Positions 1-8,988 of a stretch of DNA of 64,000 nt are shown piece after piece. A program made the translations under genes and the position numbers. Origin of the DNA: Candidatus Dechloromonas phosphoritropha (GTDB taxonomy: Bacteria > Pseudomonadota > Gammaproteobacteria > Burkholderiales > Rhodocyclaceae). The stretch spans positions 62,001-126,000 of the forward strand of contig JADKGN010000004.1 in NCBI GenBank assembly GCA_016722705.1, in the 5' to 3' direction. Within the stretch, counting starts at the first letter, position 1. Each line of letters opens with the position of its first letter. The notes under the pieces are model-generated. The model was not told the DNA's origin and did not search any database. It saw only the letters and a program-made list of their open reading frames with translations.

Positions 1-315
1 GTCAAGCAGGGCAAGCTGTTCACGCCCGACCTGACTTCGTGCCTCGAAGGCATCACGCGCGCCACCGTGTTGCAGATCGCCGCCGAGCTGGGCCTTTCGG
101 TCCAGGAAAAACGCATCACCCGCGACGAGGTGTATTGCTGCGACGAGGCCTTCTTCACCGGCACTGCCGCCGAAGTGACGCCGATTCGCGAACTCGATGG
201 CCGCCAGATCGGCATCGGCCGCCGTGGCCCGGTCACCGCCCAGATCCAGGCCAGGTATTTCGACGTGGTCAATGGCCGCTCCGCCCAGCACGACGACTGG
301 CTGGCCTACATCTAA
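1..315 (+). CDS. ilvE: Branched-chain amino acid aminotransferase, C-terminal part
   Basis: The frame is open from the first base, so the start lies outside the window. About 104 C-terminal residues remain. They match the end of PLP fold-type IV aminotransferases: a stretch with LEGITR, then DEAFFTGTAAEVTPI, which corresponds to the conserved substrate/PLP-binding loop of IlvE. The enzyme transfers amino groups between glutamate and the branched-chain 2-oxo acids in the cytosol. A zinc-binding small protein follows after 15 bases, so the two are probably co-transcribed. Confidence 0.9.
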   Translation, partial: VKQGKLFTPDLTSCLEGITRATVLQIAAELGLSVQEKRITRDEVYCCDEAFFTGTAAEVTPIRELDGRQIGIGRRGPVTAQIQARYFDVVNGRSAQHDDWLAYI

Positions 316-330
316 TTCAGGGAGATCCAG

Positions 331-519
331 ATGTCCGACTTTCGTACCGTTGAACTCACCGCCCACGACCTGCCGCTGCACTGCCCGCCACCGGGCTCGC
401 CGTTGTGGAGCCAGCACCCGCGCGTCTTTCTCGACGTCCTCCAGGCGGGCGAAGTGGTCTGCCCCTATTGCAGCATGAAGTATGTATTCAAGGGCGCCGC
501 ACCCAAGGGTCATCACTGA
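331..519 (+). CDS. Small zinc-finger (zf-CHCC type) protein
   Basis: 62 residues. It carries the pattern LHCPPPG near residue 16, followed by a region ending in CPYCSMKYVFKG. The CPYC knuckle plus the upstream Cys and His fit the zf-CHCC family, which is related to the zinc-binding NDUFS6/complex I accessory domain. A start at ATG 331 follows a GGGAG ribosome site. It lies 15 bases after ilvE and directly before the waaF remnant, an ilvE - zinc finger - waaF order that I recall from other betaproteobacteria. The molecular role is unknown. Confidence 0.8.
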   Translation: MSDFRTVELTAHDLPLHCPPPGSPLWSQHPRVFLDVLQAGEVVCPYCSMKYVFKGAAPKGHH

Positions 520-555
520 ACCCGTGGCGGGCGCCCAACCCGCCACGGTCGCACG

Positions 556-1010
556 ATAAAGGTACTGATCGTCGCCCCCTCGTGGATCGGCGACACCATT
601 CATGGCGCAGCGACTGTTCGCGCGGCTGCACGCCCGGCACCCCAACCTGCAGCTTGACGCGCTGGCCCAGCGCCCGGCCCGAAAACTGGCAGCATGCGGC
701 TACGGCGCCGCCTACGTCCTGCCCAATTCATTGAAGTGGTCCATCGTGCCATTCATGGCCGGCATTCCACGGCGCATCGGCTTCACCGGCGAAGCGCGCT
801 ACGGCCTGATCAACGTGCGCCACGATCTCGACAAAGAGACCCTATCGCTGATGGTCGAGAGTTTTGCACAACTGGCCGAAGCACCCGGCGCGCCGCTGCC
901 CAAAGCCATTTTTCACCCGAAAATCCGGTCGACCGCAACAGTGACCCGGCCGGATTCCCGTTCGCCTTCGTGGCCCCGGTTGGCCAAATCAATGGCTCCG
1001 CGATACAGTG
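556..1010 (+). pseudogene. waaF: Truncated, frameshifted ADP-heptose:LPS heptosyltransferase II
   Basis: Translation from 556 gives KVLIVAPSWIGDTI, the classic N-terminus of WaaF, but the expected ATG is ATA (556-558). After the codon ending at 600 the match continues one base later (602 on, MAQRLFARLHARHPNLQLDA), so there is a frameshift at 601. Similarity runs to about 930. It seems to switch frame again near 960 (GFPFAFVAPVGQ, like the family motif before the GT-B linker), and then ends. Only about 140 of about 340 residues remain and the C-terminal donor-binding half is missing. It is non-functional as seen, and inner-core LPS heptosylation must rely on another copy if it is retained. Confidence 0.8.
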
Positions 1011-1039
1011 AATACACGTATCTGATTGGAGATTCCGGC

Positions 1040-1267
1040 ATGGCAACTTCGATTCGCCTCGCTCCCGAAACCGAGCAAAGGCTTGACTACCTCGCCTCCC
1101 AAACCAGGCGCACCAAGGCTTACTACCTGCGCGCAATCATCAAGCAGGGCATCGACGAAATGGAAGACTACTACCTTGCCGCTGACGTGCTGGAGCGTGT
1201 TCGCAAGAGGCAAGAAGCGGTGCACTCCTCTTCTGACGTGAGAAGCGACCTTGGCCTGTGCGATTGA
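1040..1267 (+). CDS. RelB/DinJ-type ribbon-helix-helix antitoxin
   Basis: 75 residues starting MATSIRLAPETEQRLDYLA, a typical ribbon-helix-helix N-terminus (MATSIRL strand, then two helices), with a C-terminal toxin-wrapping tail. ATG 1040 is chosen over the upstream in-frame ATG 602, because that longer frame is only the waaF remnant running in. The gene would normally overlap the RelE-like toxin gene. Here the toxin frame is broken, so the antitoxin is an orphan. It may still autorepress its promoter or cross-neutralise a related toxin. Confidence 0.75.
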   Translation: MATSIRLAPETEQRLDYLASQTRRTKAYYLRAIIKQGIDEMEDYYLAADVLERVRKRQEAVHSSSDVRSDLGLCD

Positions 1268-1519
1268 GTACGCCGAGACGGCCAGGGGTGCGGCTAAAGA
1301 AGCTCGACAAGCAGAACGGCGCGGCGCATCGTTGATTTCATGGACGAGCGTGTCACCGGGCTGGAAAACCCACGCAGCACAGGCAAGGCATTGACTGGCC
1401 CGCTGGGTGGCTTCTGGCGTTACCGGATGGGCGATTGCCGGGTGATTTGCGATATTCAAGATGGCGCTTTGCGCGTTCTTGGGGTGCAGGTAGGCAACCG
1501 GCGTGAAATTTACCGATAA
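1251..1519 (+). pseudogene. relE: RelE-family toxin, frameshifted
   Basis: Three reading frames must be joined to rebuild a RelE-like mRNA interferase of about 88 residues. The pieces are AIEYAETARG from about 1260, then KKLDKQN from 1297, then RRIVDFMDERVTGLENP to NRREIYR, ending at TAA 1517-1519. At least two single-base length changes separate the pieces. The catalytic C-terminal segment (GDCRVICDIQDGALRVL) is still readable, but no intact protein can be made. It overlaps the end of the antitoxin gene, as is normal for relBE modules. Confidence 0.75.
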
Positions 1520-1642
1520 GGAAACCCATGGATGAAATCCCACTCGGCCTCGTACAGCCAGCCCCTGCTTCAAGCGCGAAGCCCACTCGGACACCTCGAC
1601 TGGCTCAACAAACTCTCGCTAGGCAGTGGTCGGCCAACTATG

Positions 1643-3033
1643 CAATCCTCTCAACTTAGTCCATAGTCATACGGCGGGTTTGTAAGCAAAGGACAGGTGA
1701 GGCTTTCGCTGGTTTGGCCGAGGTCGAGCACGATCAGGGATAAATTTCTGAAGGTTTTTGACGATTTCCGAGAAGATTTCCTTGGTAACTCGGGTGGTGA
1801 TTTGCTGCACACCCGCCAAGACTCGGGGCAAGATACGACGTACGGTATTGAAGGCCATCGTCCGATTCACTCGCCATGGCGAATCGCTGGGCAGCCGCTC
1901 TTCCGCAGCCAGGTAGGTGGCCAGGGCATTGAGATTGTCACACACCATCTTGGCCCCAACATCCTGGCAGGCGGCCAGCCAAGTCAGGCCGGACGTGTGC
2001 TCCAGATTGAGCCGGTGTTTGATGCGCTTGAACGCCTCCTCGATACGCCAACGGCTGTGATAAAGGGCTGAGAAGCTTGTGGCCGGATACCGCGCGGTAT
2101 CAAGCAAGGAGGTCATCAAGACCCGTACCTTGCCAGTCGGCGTCACCTGACGAATCAGGCGAACCATAGAAGGCAGACGCGGACACTCGTAATCAATGGC
2201 ATCCTGACGATGCGGTGGCGGCAATGTCACCTGCGCCTCATCTTCTCCGGATCGCATGAACTGGGTGATGGCAGAAAAGGAAGCGGACGAATCACAGCGT
2301 ATGCAAAAGGGGATACCTCGATGCAACAGCGCCGCGACCAACCAGGCACCCGGATACCCGCGATCAAGCACCAGCATGTCCTGAGCACCGAGTCGGTCAA
2401 GCCGCTCAAACAACATCTGACGTTCGCCGACCAGCGAACTGTGCAAAATCAGCGAGTCGAACAATTCGATCCCTGGCCGAAACAAACCGAAGATGGCCGC
2501 TTCTCGAATATGGCGGCGCCCTTCCAGGTCAAGCAAGGTCAGACGTACCTTCGATGCATCCGCCGCCAAGACCCGCAAGCCTTGCCAGTCCGGCTGCTGC
2601 GGAACGACCTCATCGACCAGGCGCAGCAATTCTGTATTGAGCGGCTCAAAGAGATTGGCGACCAGATGGCTGCGCGCCTTTGAGAAGGCACTGGCCGTGA
2701 TCGCCCGACAAAGGCGGGTTCTTCCGGCAAGCAGGGCAAAGAAGGAATCAAGCTCCGCCTGAACTGCGCCGCGAATGCCGGTGAGCAGGAAAGCGATCAG
2801 ATTCGTGAATGGCAATTCACGGTTTCGGGTGAAAAACCGAGGCTCGCGGCGGGCGGCGGCAAGGAAATTGGCGCCATGAATGTAGTCCGTTAGCCGTGAA
2901 ACGATATTGGCATATTTAGGCCGTCATATAAAGCCTATTTATATCAATTGGTTACATGCTCGATTATATCTTGGCGCGGCCAGATGGCAAAGTTACCAAA
3001 ATTAGATGACAGACCGCTAAGTCAAGAGGATTG
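1643..3033 (-). mobile_element. IS4-family insertion sequence (1391 bp)
   Basis: The ends are imperfect inverted repeats of about 17 bp: the left end starts CAATCCTCTCAACTTAG, and the right end is CTAAGTCAAGAGGATTG with two mismatches. They are flanked by a 10-bp direct repeat GCCAACTATG at 1633-1642 and 3034-3043. Duplications of 10-13 bp are characteristic of IS4. One transposase gene fills the element on the minus strand. The element sits between the toxin remnant and the leader of the AlbA_2 gene. Confidence 0.88.
1667..2815 (-). CDS. IS4-family DDE transposase
   Basis: 382 residues. Features of the IS4 DDE family are visible: an N-terminal helical region (FSKARSHL), a first catalytic block near VLAADASKVRL, a second near MLVLDRGYPG (DxGY motif), and the YREK-type region rendered as YHSRWRIEEAFKRIKHRLNLEH (the Y-2-R-3-E-6-K signature of IS4). 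The frame is intact, so the element could be active. It fills its IS, starting about 215 bases inside the right end. Confidence 0.93.
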   Translation of the reverse strand: MPFTNLIAFLLTGIRGAVQAELDSFFALLAGRTRLCRAITASAFSKARSHLVANLFEPLNTELLRLVDEVVPQQPDWQGLRVLAADASKVRLTLLDLEGRRHIREAAIFGLFRPGIELFDSLILHSSLVGERQMLFERLDRLGAQDMLVLDRGYPGAWLVAALLHRGIPFCIRCDSSASFSAITQFMRSGEDEAQVTLPPPHRQDAIDYECPRLPSMVRLIRQVTPTGKVRVLMTSLLDTARYPATSFSALYHSRWRIEEAFKRIKHRLNLEHTSGLTWLAACQDVGAKMVCDNLNALATYLAAEERLPSDSPWRVNRTMAFNTVRRILPRVLAGVQQITTRVTKEIFSEIVKNLQKFIPDRARPRPNQRKPHLSFAYKPAV

Positions 3034-3163
3034 GCCAACTATGGGCCTCCGGAAAGCTTCTCCATAGCTTCCCTCACTCGGCTCCCGTTGGTATTGTCAT
3101 TGCATATTTCGAGAGGTATGCTCAGGCCAAGAACTTCCAATCCTATTTATCGGAGCATGTCCC

Positions 3164-4122
3164 ATGGATACAAAAACGATAACTAATGCCGACGCTCTGT
3201 TGCTATCGACGAAGCAAGAGGATCATTTTTTTGACAGAAAGGCCGCGGCAATTAAGGGCGCCAAACTTCAGAAAATTGCGGTCGCTTTTGCGAACGCAGA
3301 TGGTGGTGAAGCGTATATAGGCATTGCAGATGAAAAAGATGAGCCTGACCCAGCAAAACGGTGGGCTGGAACGCCAAATATTGAAGATTACAACCAGCAC
3401 ATTCAGGCGCTTACGGAAGTACAACCGGCATTACCAATGGATCTTACCTTCCTTAAGGCCGAAGGGAGGCACACCTACGTTCTGCGAATCCAAATAGAGA
3501 AGAGCCAAGCTGTTCATAAGGTAGCCGATGGTACGGTTTATGAGCGCATGGGAGCGCAGTCCCTGCCAGTCTCCGATCCTGCCCGTATTACAGCCTTATC
3601 GTTCGCAAAGGGGGCCGTTTCTTATGAGGATTATTCGCTCGATAATGCTGTAGCAGAAGACATTGTGGACTCACCCCGTTTGTGCGAGTTCTTAGCCGAG
3701 TATTCACCGACTACCGATCCACTTGAATTGACTTTGAACAAAAATTTGATTGATCGAAAATCGTTCAAGCCAAAGGTAGCGGGCGTACTTCTCTACGCAA
3801 CTGAACCTGCGAGCCTGATGCCGAAAAAATGTTCTGTTCGCATCATTCGCTATGAAACAAAAGAAGAAGATCCTGAGCGAGATCACCTTGGTCCAATAGA
3901 GTCAGTCGAGGGGCCGCTCTATCAGATAATCCACAAGACAGTCGAACGGGTCACAGCAATCATGTCATCCATTAACGTGTGGACAACTGACGGCCCAAAG
4001 GCAATGTCGTACCCCCCTGAGACACTTTGGGAAATCGTCGTCAATGCCATCATTCATCGCGATTACTCAATGTCTGACGACGTTCAAGTCTTGATCTTCG
4101 ACAATCGGATCGAGGTTCTAAG
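3164..4122 (+). pseudogene. AlbA_2/Schlafen-like DNA-binding and ATPase protein, 5' part, cut by an IS256 element
   Basis: This is the first 319 codons of a 461-residue protein that becomes whole when 4122 is joined to 5506. It opens with an AlbA_2 (Schlafen/COG2865) domain: EDHFFDRKAA, KIAVAFANADGGEAYIGIAD. In the middle is a GHKL-type ATPase stretch (ETLWEIVVNAIIHRDYS, an N-box-like motif). Start ATG 3164 follows GGAG. GC content is visibly lower than in the neighbours, suggesting transfer. Proteins of this architecture are often called RecG-like or transcriptional regulators, and relatives occur in defence islands. The exact function is unknown. The visible ORF runs into the element as far as 4162. 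Confidence 0.85.
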
Positions 4123-5497
4123 GATTGAGTCCCTAAACTGCTGTAAATCGGGTGGCAGGTAGCCACCGCTTCGATTCGGTAAACTGACGTTGCGAGACGA
4201 TCGATAACCGAAGGAGAGAAGCGATGACTGGGTATGAGGTTAGCGTAGGAACGGACTTGCTGCCAGGGCTTTTAAACGGGCAGGACGGGCTGGCGAAACT
4301 GGTGGAAGCGGTGCTCAATCAAGTACTGGAGGCGCAGGTGACGGAAACGCTGGGGGCGACGCGGCACGAGCGCACGGACGAACGGGCCGGCTATCGCAAC
4401 GGCTACCGGCCACGCACCCTTTACACGCGGGTTGGGCCGGTGACGCTGCTGGTGCCGCAGACGCGGGACGGCAGCTTTTCGACGGACATCTTCAAGCGCT
4501 ACCAGCGGAGCGAGCAGGCCTTCGTTCTGGCGCTCATGGAAATGGTCGTGCACGGTGTCTCGACGCGCAAGGTCTCGGCGATCACCGAAGAGCTGTGCGG
4601 CGCCAGCTTCTCCAAATCGACGGTGAGCGCACTGTGCGCCGGACTGGAACCGCGGGTCAGCGCGTTCAACGAACGGCGGCTGGACGGCGAGTATCCCTTC
4701 GTGCTGGTCGATGCCCTGTTCATCAAGAGTCGGCAAGAAGATCGTGTGGTTTCGCGTGCCGTGCTGACCGTCTCAGGCATCCGCTCCGATGGCTTCCGGG
4801 AGATTCTGGGCGTGCGGATCGGCGACACCGAGAGCTTCGCCACCTGGGACGAGACCTTCCGCTGGCTCAGAGGGCGCGGCCTCAAGGGCACGCAGTTCAT
4901 CATCTCGGACGACCACGGCGGCCTGCGTGAAGCGGCAGCGCGGCACTTTCAGGGGCCAGCTGGCAACGCTGTCAGGTGCATCTGATGCGCAACATTCTGG
5001 GCCAATGCAACACCCGCCACCGCGCCGAGGTGGCAGCTGCCGTCAAGCTCGTGCTGCAGGCGCCCGATTTGGTCGAGGCCAAGCGCCGCCTGGCGGAATT
5101 CACCGAGCGCTTCGCCAAGAGCGCCCCCAAAGCGGTGGCCTGCCTCGAAGCAGGATTCGAGGATGCCATGGCGGTAATGGTCTTGCCCGAGAAGTATCGC
5201 AAGCGGCTACGCACAACGAACATGCAGGAGCGGCTCAACGAGGAAATTCGCCGGCGGGAGCGCGTGATCCGCATCTTCCCCAACGACGAGTCAGCCTTGC
5301 GCCTGATCGGCGCTCTGCTGGCCGAACAGAACGAGGCTTGGCAGGAACGGAAGTACCTCGACATGGATGAATTCAAGGAGTGGGCGGCTTCCCGCGCCGC
5401 AGCTAGCGAGGGCAACAACGTTGTTGCCCTCGCTAGCTGAAAACCATTCGTCATTCATCGGATCGAAGAGTATTTACAGCAGATTTTGGACTTGACT
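4123..5497 (+). mobile_element. IS256-family insertion sequence (1375 bp)
   Basis: It is bounded by terminal inverted repeats of about 26 bp that share the inner block CTGCTGTAAAT and the outer AAGTCC/GAGTCC part. The flanking 8-bp direct repeat GTTCTAAG (4115-4122 and 5498-5505) is the size expected for IS256. Removing the element plus one repeat copy restores an uninterrupted reading frame in the host gene. That independently confirms the boundaries. Confidence 0.92.
4224..5440 (+). pseudogene. IS256-family (MULE-type) transposase, frameshifted
   Basis: The start is ATG 4224. The first frame ends at 4985. The second, carrying QVHLMRNILGQ onward, is in the -1 relation and ends at 5440. The break is at a G-run near 4953, where one more G would give RHFQGASWQRCQVHLMRN, the family consensus. 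Both halves otherwise match IS256 transposases, including the FVLVDALFIKSR and FIISDDHGGLREA catalytic blocks and an ERLNEEIRRR segment near the C-terminus. Total length (about 405 residues) is normal. A sequencing error in the homopolymer is possible. Confidence 0.85.
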
Positions 5498-5505
5498 GTT
5501 CTAAG

Positions 5506-5932
5506 CCCCGGTCGCCTACCAGCATTCGTAACGAAAGATAACATTCTCGATGTGCGCTACGCTCGCAATCCTCGTATCGTTGGCATGCTATCCCGCTACA
5601 AGGTACCCCCAAACAAAGATATCGGCGAAGGCCTGAACACTGCTTTTCAAAAAATGAAGGAATGGCGCCTGCGCAATCCAGATATTACCGACGAAGGAAA
5701 CTATGTTCGAGTCATTATTCCACACTCACCTCTTGCTACACCGCAGGAGGCAATTATGGAGTTTTTATCCAAGCAAGGCAGGATTACAAATCGGCAGGCC
5801 CGGGATATAACGGGGATCAAGAGTGAAAACGCGGTGAAGTCTGAGTTCTACAAGCTGAAAGAAGCTAACCTCATTGAAATGATCCCAGAATTAAAGGGGA
5901 ATAAGGCAGCGTGGCGCCTTACTAATAGGTAA
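5506..5932 (+). pseudogene. AlbA_2/ATPase protein, 3' part
   Basis: This continues the host gene split by the IS256 element. Codon 320 is formed from bases 4121-4122 and 5506 (Ser), giving EVLSPGRLPAFVTKDNI across the junction, which reads as a normal GHKL-type lid region. The C-terminal 80 residues (EFLSKQGRITNRQARDITGIKSENAVKSEF) look like a winged helix-turn-helix DNA-binding domain, usual for this family. The stop at 5930-5932 is three bases before the TA target of the next element. This fragment has no obvious translation start of its own. Confidence 0.85.
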
Positions 5933-5994
5933 CCTAGTGTTTAATTGCATTAATAAACATAGTTAACTATGATGACTCCATCGAGTGTTACGAG

Positions 5995-6251
5995 ATGGAG
6001 GCGGCGGTGTCGCGAGTTGCATCGGCGATTAATTGCACGGCAGAAGACAGAAAGGAACTGGAGCGGCTGAGCAAGAGTCGCACGGATGAAGCACGCCTGG
6101 TGGAGCGGGCGAAGCTTGTTCTGAGGTGCCTGACGGGGCGACGCAACGACGAAGTGGCGGCAGAGCTTGGCATTCAGGCGGCAACGGTAAGCACCTGGCG
6201 CAAGCGGTTTTCCAGCGAAGGCTTGGCGGGATTGCGGGATCGCCCCCGGCC
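5995..6251 (+). pseudogene. IS630-family transposase, N-terminal part
   Basis: The first 85 codons hold the helix-turn-helix region (AKLVLRCLTGRRNDEVAAEL, GIQAATVSTWRKRF, EGLAGLRDRPRP). The frame is interrupted after 6251 by an IS21-family element. The codon is completed by base 8989 (CCT, Pro), after which the protein continues as GKPPVYPASELRQRIL. The reconstructed transposase has 360 residues. As it stands the short ORF runs into the IS21 terminus and stops at 6333. Confidence 0.88.
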
Positions 6252-6509
6252 TGCGTATTCCGACGAATCTGGACAGCGATTCCGAGCCAAACTGGACACG
6301 CATTCCGGAGCAAACTGGACAGTCGGAGCGTAGCGACGCGGGGTTTTTGGTTTTTACTCTGTTGATGTCATGGGGGTCAAGTTTTTGTCGCGCCATGGAG
6401 AGTTATCCACGGTCGGCCGGCAGACTGCGCTCCTTCCATAGCAGGCTGGCTGGCGGCCGGCGGTGGGTAACTCGGTAAGCGTGTGGGGGGCACATGGGGT
6501 GGCCTCGGG

Positions 6510-7244
6510 TCATTCCGGTTTGCTCCTTTTGCGCAGCGATTCGCCATCAGGGTTGAGGCTATGTGCCTGATGCACCAAACGGTCGAGAATCGCATCCGCC
6601 AGCGTCGGGTCACCGATGGCCTCATGCCAATGCTTCACGGGCAACTGGCTGGTAATGATGGTTGATCGCGTGCCGTGCCGGTCATCGAAGATTTCGAGCA
6701 GGTCACGCCGACTTTCATCGGTCAGTGGTGCTAGCCCCCAGTCATCAATCAGCAGGACGTCGGTTTTGGCCAACTGCGCCAGCGTCTTGGCATAACTGCC
6801 ATCCCCACGACCGATAGCCAGTGCCGGCAACAGGCGTGGCAAGCGCACATAGAAGGCAGAACGCCCCTGACGGCATGCCTGATTGGCCAGGGCGCAGGCA
6901 AGGAAGGTCTTGCCGACGCCGGTTGGCCCGCAAATCAACACATTCTGGTGGTCGCCGACCCAGCGCCCGGTCATCAGACGGGCAAACAAGGCCCGGTCAA
7001 GACCGCGCGGATGGCGGAAATCGACATCCTCCGGTGTCGCCGCCTGTTTCAATTTGGCCCGTTTCAGGCGAGCGGCGTTCTGCCGGGATTCGCGCTCGGC
7101 CAGTTCACTGTCAATCAGAAGGCCAAGGCGTTCCTCGAAGGCGAGTTGGCTGATGTCGGCTTGTTGTGCTTGGCTGGCTAAAGCCTTGGCCATGCCGGTC
7201 AGGCGGAGCTGGTGCAGTTGGTCCACGGTCGGGTGATGGAGCAT
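6510..7244 (-). CDS. istB: IS21-family helper ATPase IstB
   Basis: 244 residues, an AAA+ ATPase related to DnaC. The Walker A motif is LICGPTGVGKTFLACALA and Walker B is DVLLIDDWGLAPL, with sensor-like SQLPVKHWHEAIGDPTLADA following. IstB regulates target choice and assembles with IstA during transposition. It lies 17 bases downstream of istA in the same transcript. Intact length is normal for IstB (240-260). Confidence 0.95.
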   Translation of the reverse strand: MLHHPTVDQLHQLRLTGMAKALASQAQQADISQLAFEERLGLLIDSELAERESRQNAARLKRAKLKQAATPEDVDFRHPRGLDRALFARLMTGRWVGDHQNVLICGPTGVGKTFLACALANQACRQGRSAFYVRLPRLLPALAIGRGDGSYAKTLAQLAKTDVLLIDDWGLAPLTDESRRDLLEIFDDRHGTRSTIITSQLPVKHWHEAIGDPTLADAILDRLVHQAHSLNPDGESLRKRSKPE

Positions 7245-7261
7245 AGATGTTTCCTTTCAGG

Positions 7262-8824
7262 TCAGTGGTAGTAATGCGGACCACGCACGTTGGCGTGATC
7301 CAGGGGGAGAGCGGTCTGGGCCGTTGCCGTCAGGCGCTTGATGTCCAGGCCATGCTTCAAGATGGATTTCAGGCTGCCGTAGGACAGCGCATTGATGTCG
7401 ATGGCCCGTTCGCACGCCGCCTCCAGGCGGGCCTCACCATAGGCCTTCGATAGACGCAGAATGCCCAGGCAACTGCGGTAACCCTGTTGCGGATGGCGAC
7501 GTTGATGCAGGACATGTTCGATGACGGCTTTGACGTGCGGTCCAATACGGCCGGCCCAGTCCAGCAGCCGAGGGGCATTCCAGCCCTGAACGGATTGATG
7601 GGCCGGCGTCATGTGGGCATCGACGGTGGTATGCCGCCCCTTCGCCGCACTCCGCACATGGCTGGCGATGCGGTTCCCGCGATGAAACAGTTCGACGGTT
7701 GTATTTGTGAAACGGGCATCGACCTTCTGCCGGGCGAAGCGGTAAGGCACGGAGTAGTAATGGCCGGCGATTTCAACGTGGTAGTCGATACCGACCGTCG
7801 CCACCTTCCATTCGGCGAATTCGTAACGCGATTCCGGCAACGGGCGTAAGGCCGGGCGGTCCATCTCGGCAAAGGCACTTTCCCGTGACCCCGGCAGTTT
7901 CTTGAAGGGGCGGCGATTCAGGGCCTGCATCAGTTCGGCAATGTGCCGATTGAGCTCACTGAGGCTGAAGAATCGCTGATTCCGCAGGCGAGCAAGCACC
8001 CAGCGCTCGACGAGCAGAACACCCGCTTCCACCTTGGCCTTGTCTTTCGGGCGATACGGCCGGGCCGGCACGACGGCGGTGGCGTAATGGACGGCCAGGT
8101 CGCGATAGCTGGGATTGAGCTCGGGGTCGTAATGGCAGGCTTTGTTGACGCCACTCTTCAGATTGTCGGGCACCAGCATGGCCGGCACACCGCCGAAGAA
8201 TTCCAGTGCTCGGACATGACTGCCAATCCAGTCCGGCAGTGCCTGGCTCCATGTGGCGTCATAATAGGTGTCCCACGGGGATTTCCTTCGGTCATAATTC
8301 GAGGCGCCGAGGACGGCAACGAAGATGGCCGCCTGGCGGATTTCGCCGGTCAGCGGGTCGGTGACTGGAACGGTCGGGCCGGCGTAATCGACAAACAACT
8401 TCTCGCCGGGTGTGTGGGTCTGGCGCAGACTGAGCGACAAACGCCCAGCCCAAACTCGGTAGTGGTCGCAGAAGCTGCTGTATTGATAGCCGTCCGGGTG
8501 CTCGCTCTTGTACTCCTGCCAGAGCAGGTCGAGCGTCACGCCTTTCCTGCGCAGTTCCCGCTGCACGCCGGCCCAGTCGGGTTCCGGTCGACGGGTTGCC
8601 GAGGGCGCCGACGGCGGGTAGAGCAGCGCCTCGATGCCGGCTTCAGATACTCCAGCCGGCAGCGGATAGCTCAATCCGGCCAGTTTCGCCCGACGGAGAA
8701 TCTCCCCCACCGTGGTCGGTGAGGAATCGACTGCCCGGGCAATCTCGCGGTGACTGCGACCGTCCGCAACGGATAGCCGTAATACTTCAAAAATCTTGCG
8801 CATGGATAACCTGCTATTCGCCAT
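7262..8824 (-). CDS. istA: IS21-family transposase IstA
   Basis: 520 residues. The N-terminal helix-turn-helix (RKIFEVLRLSVADGRSHREI) is followed by a second HTH and the RNase H-fold catalytic core. DDE residues are expected in LFVDYAGPTVPV (first D), MLVPDNLKSGV (second D) and the KAKVEAGVLLVERW block (E). The C-terminal Mu-like beta-barrel region precedes the end. The gene is intact, so this IS21 copy could be active. Confidence 0.95.
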   Translation of the reverse strand: MANSRLSMRKIFEVLRLSVADGRSHREIARAVDSSPTTVGEILRRAKLAGLSYPLPAGVSEAGIEALLYPPSAPSATRRPEPDWAGVQRELRRKGVTLDLLWQEYKSEHPDGYQYSSFCDHYRVWAGRLSLSLRQTHTPGEKLFVDYAGPTVPVTDPLTGEIRQAAIFVAVLGASNYDRRKSPWDTYYDATWSQALPDWIGSHVRALEFFGGVPAMLVPDNLKSGVNKACHYDPELNPSYRDLAVHYATAVVPARPYRPKDKAKVEAGVLLVERWVLARLRNQRFFSLSELNRHIAELMQALNRRPFKKLPGSRESAFAEMDRPALRPLPESRYEFAEWKVATVGIDYHVEIAGHYYSVPYRFARQKVDARFTNTTVELFHRGNRIASHVRSAAKGRHTTVDAHMTPAHQSVQGWNAPRLLDWAGRIGPHVKAVIEHVLHQRRHPQQGYRSCLGILRLSKAYGEARLEAACERAIDINALSYGSLKSILKHGLDIKRLTATAQTALPLDHANVRGPHYYH

Positions 8825-8988
8825 GTGGTCCTCGGCAAATGCGCTGAGGGTGCCACGGTTATCCCGCGTGCTACGTTATGACTTTGGGCTGTCCAGATTC
8901 CGTCGGAATCGGTGTCCAGTTTGCCTCGGAATCAGTGTCCAGGTTCCGTCGGAATGACTGTCCAGTTTGGGTCGGAATTCGCACGGCC

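Larger units (their letters stand above)
6252..8983 (-). mobile_element. IS21-family insertion sequence (2732 bp)
   Basis: The ends are TGCGTATTCCGAC on the left and GTCGGAATTCGCA on the right (TG...CA termini), flanked by a 5-bp direct repeat CGGCC (6247-6251 and 8984-8988). Inside each end are several spaced copies of a TTCCG...ACTGGACA-like motif, the multiple terminal transposase-binding sites typical of IS21. It carries istA and istB on the minus strand. It disrupts an IS630 transposase gene, so it arrived later. Confidence 0.9.
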
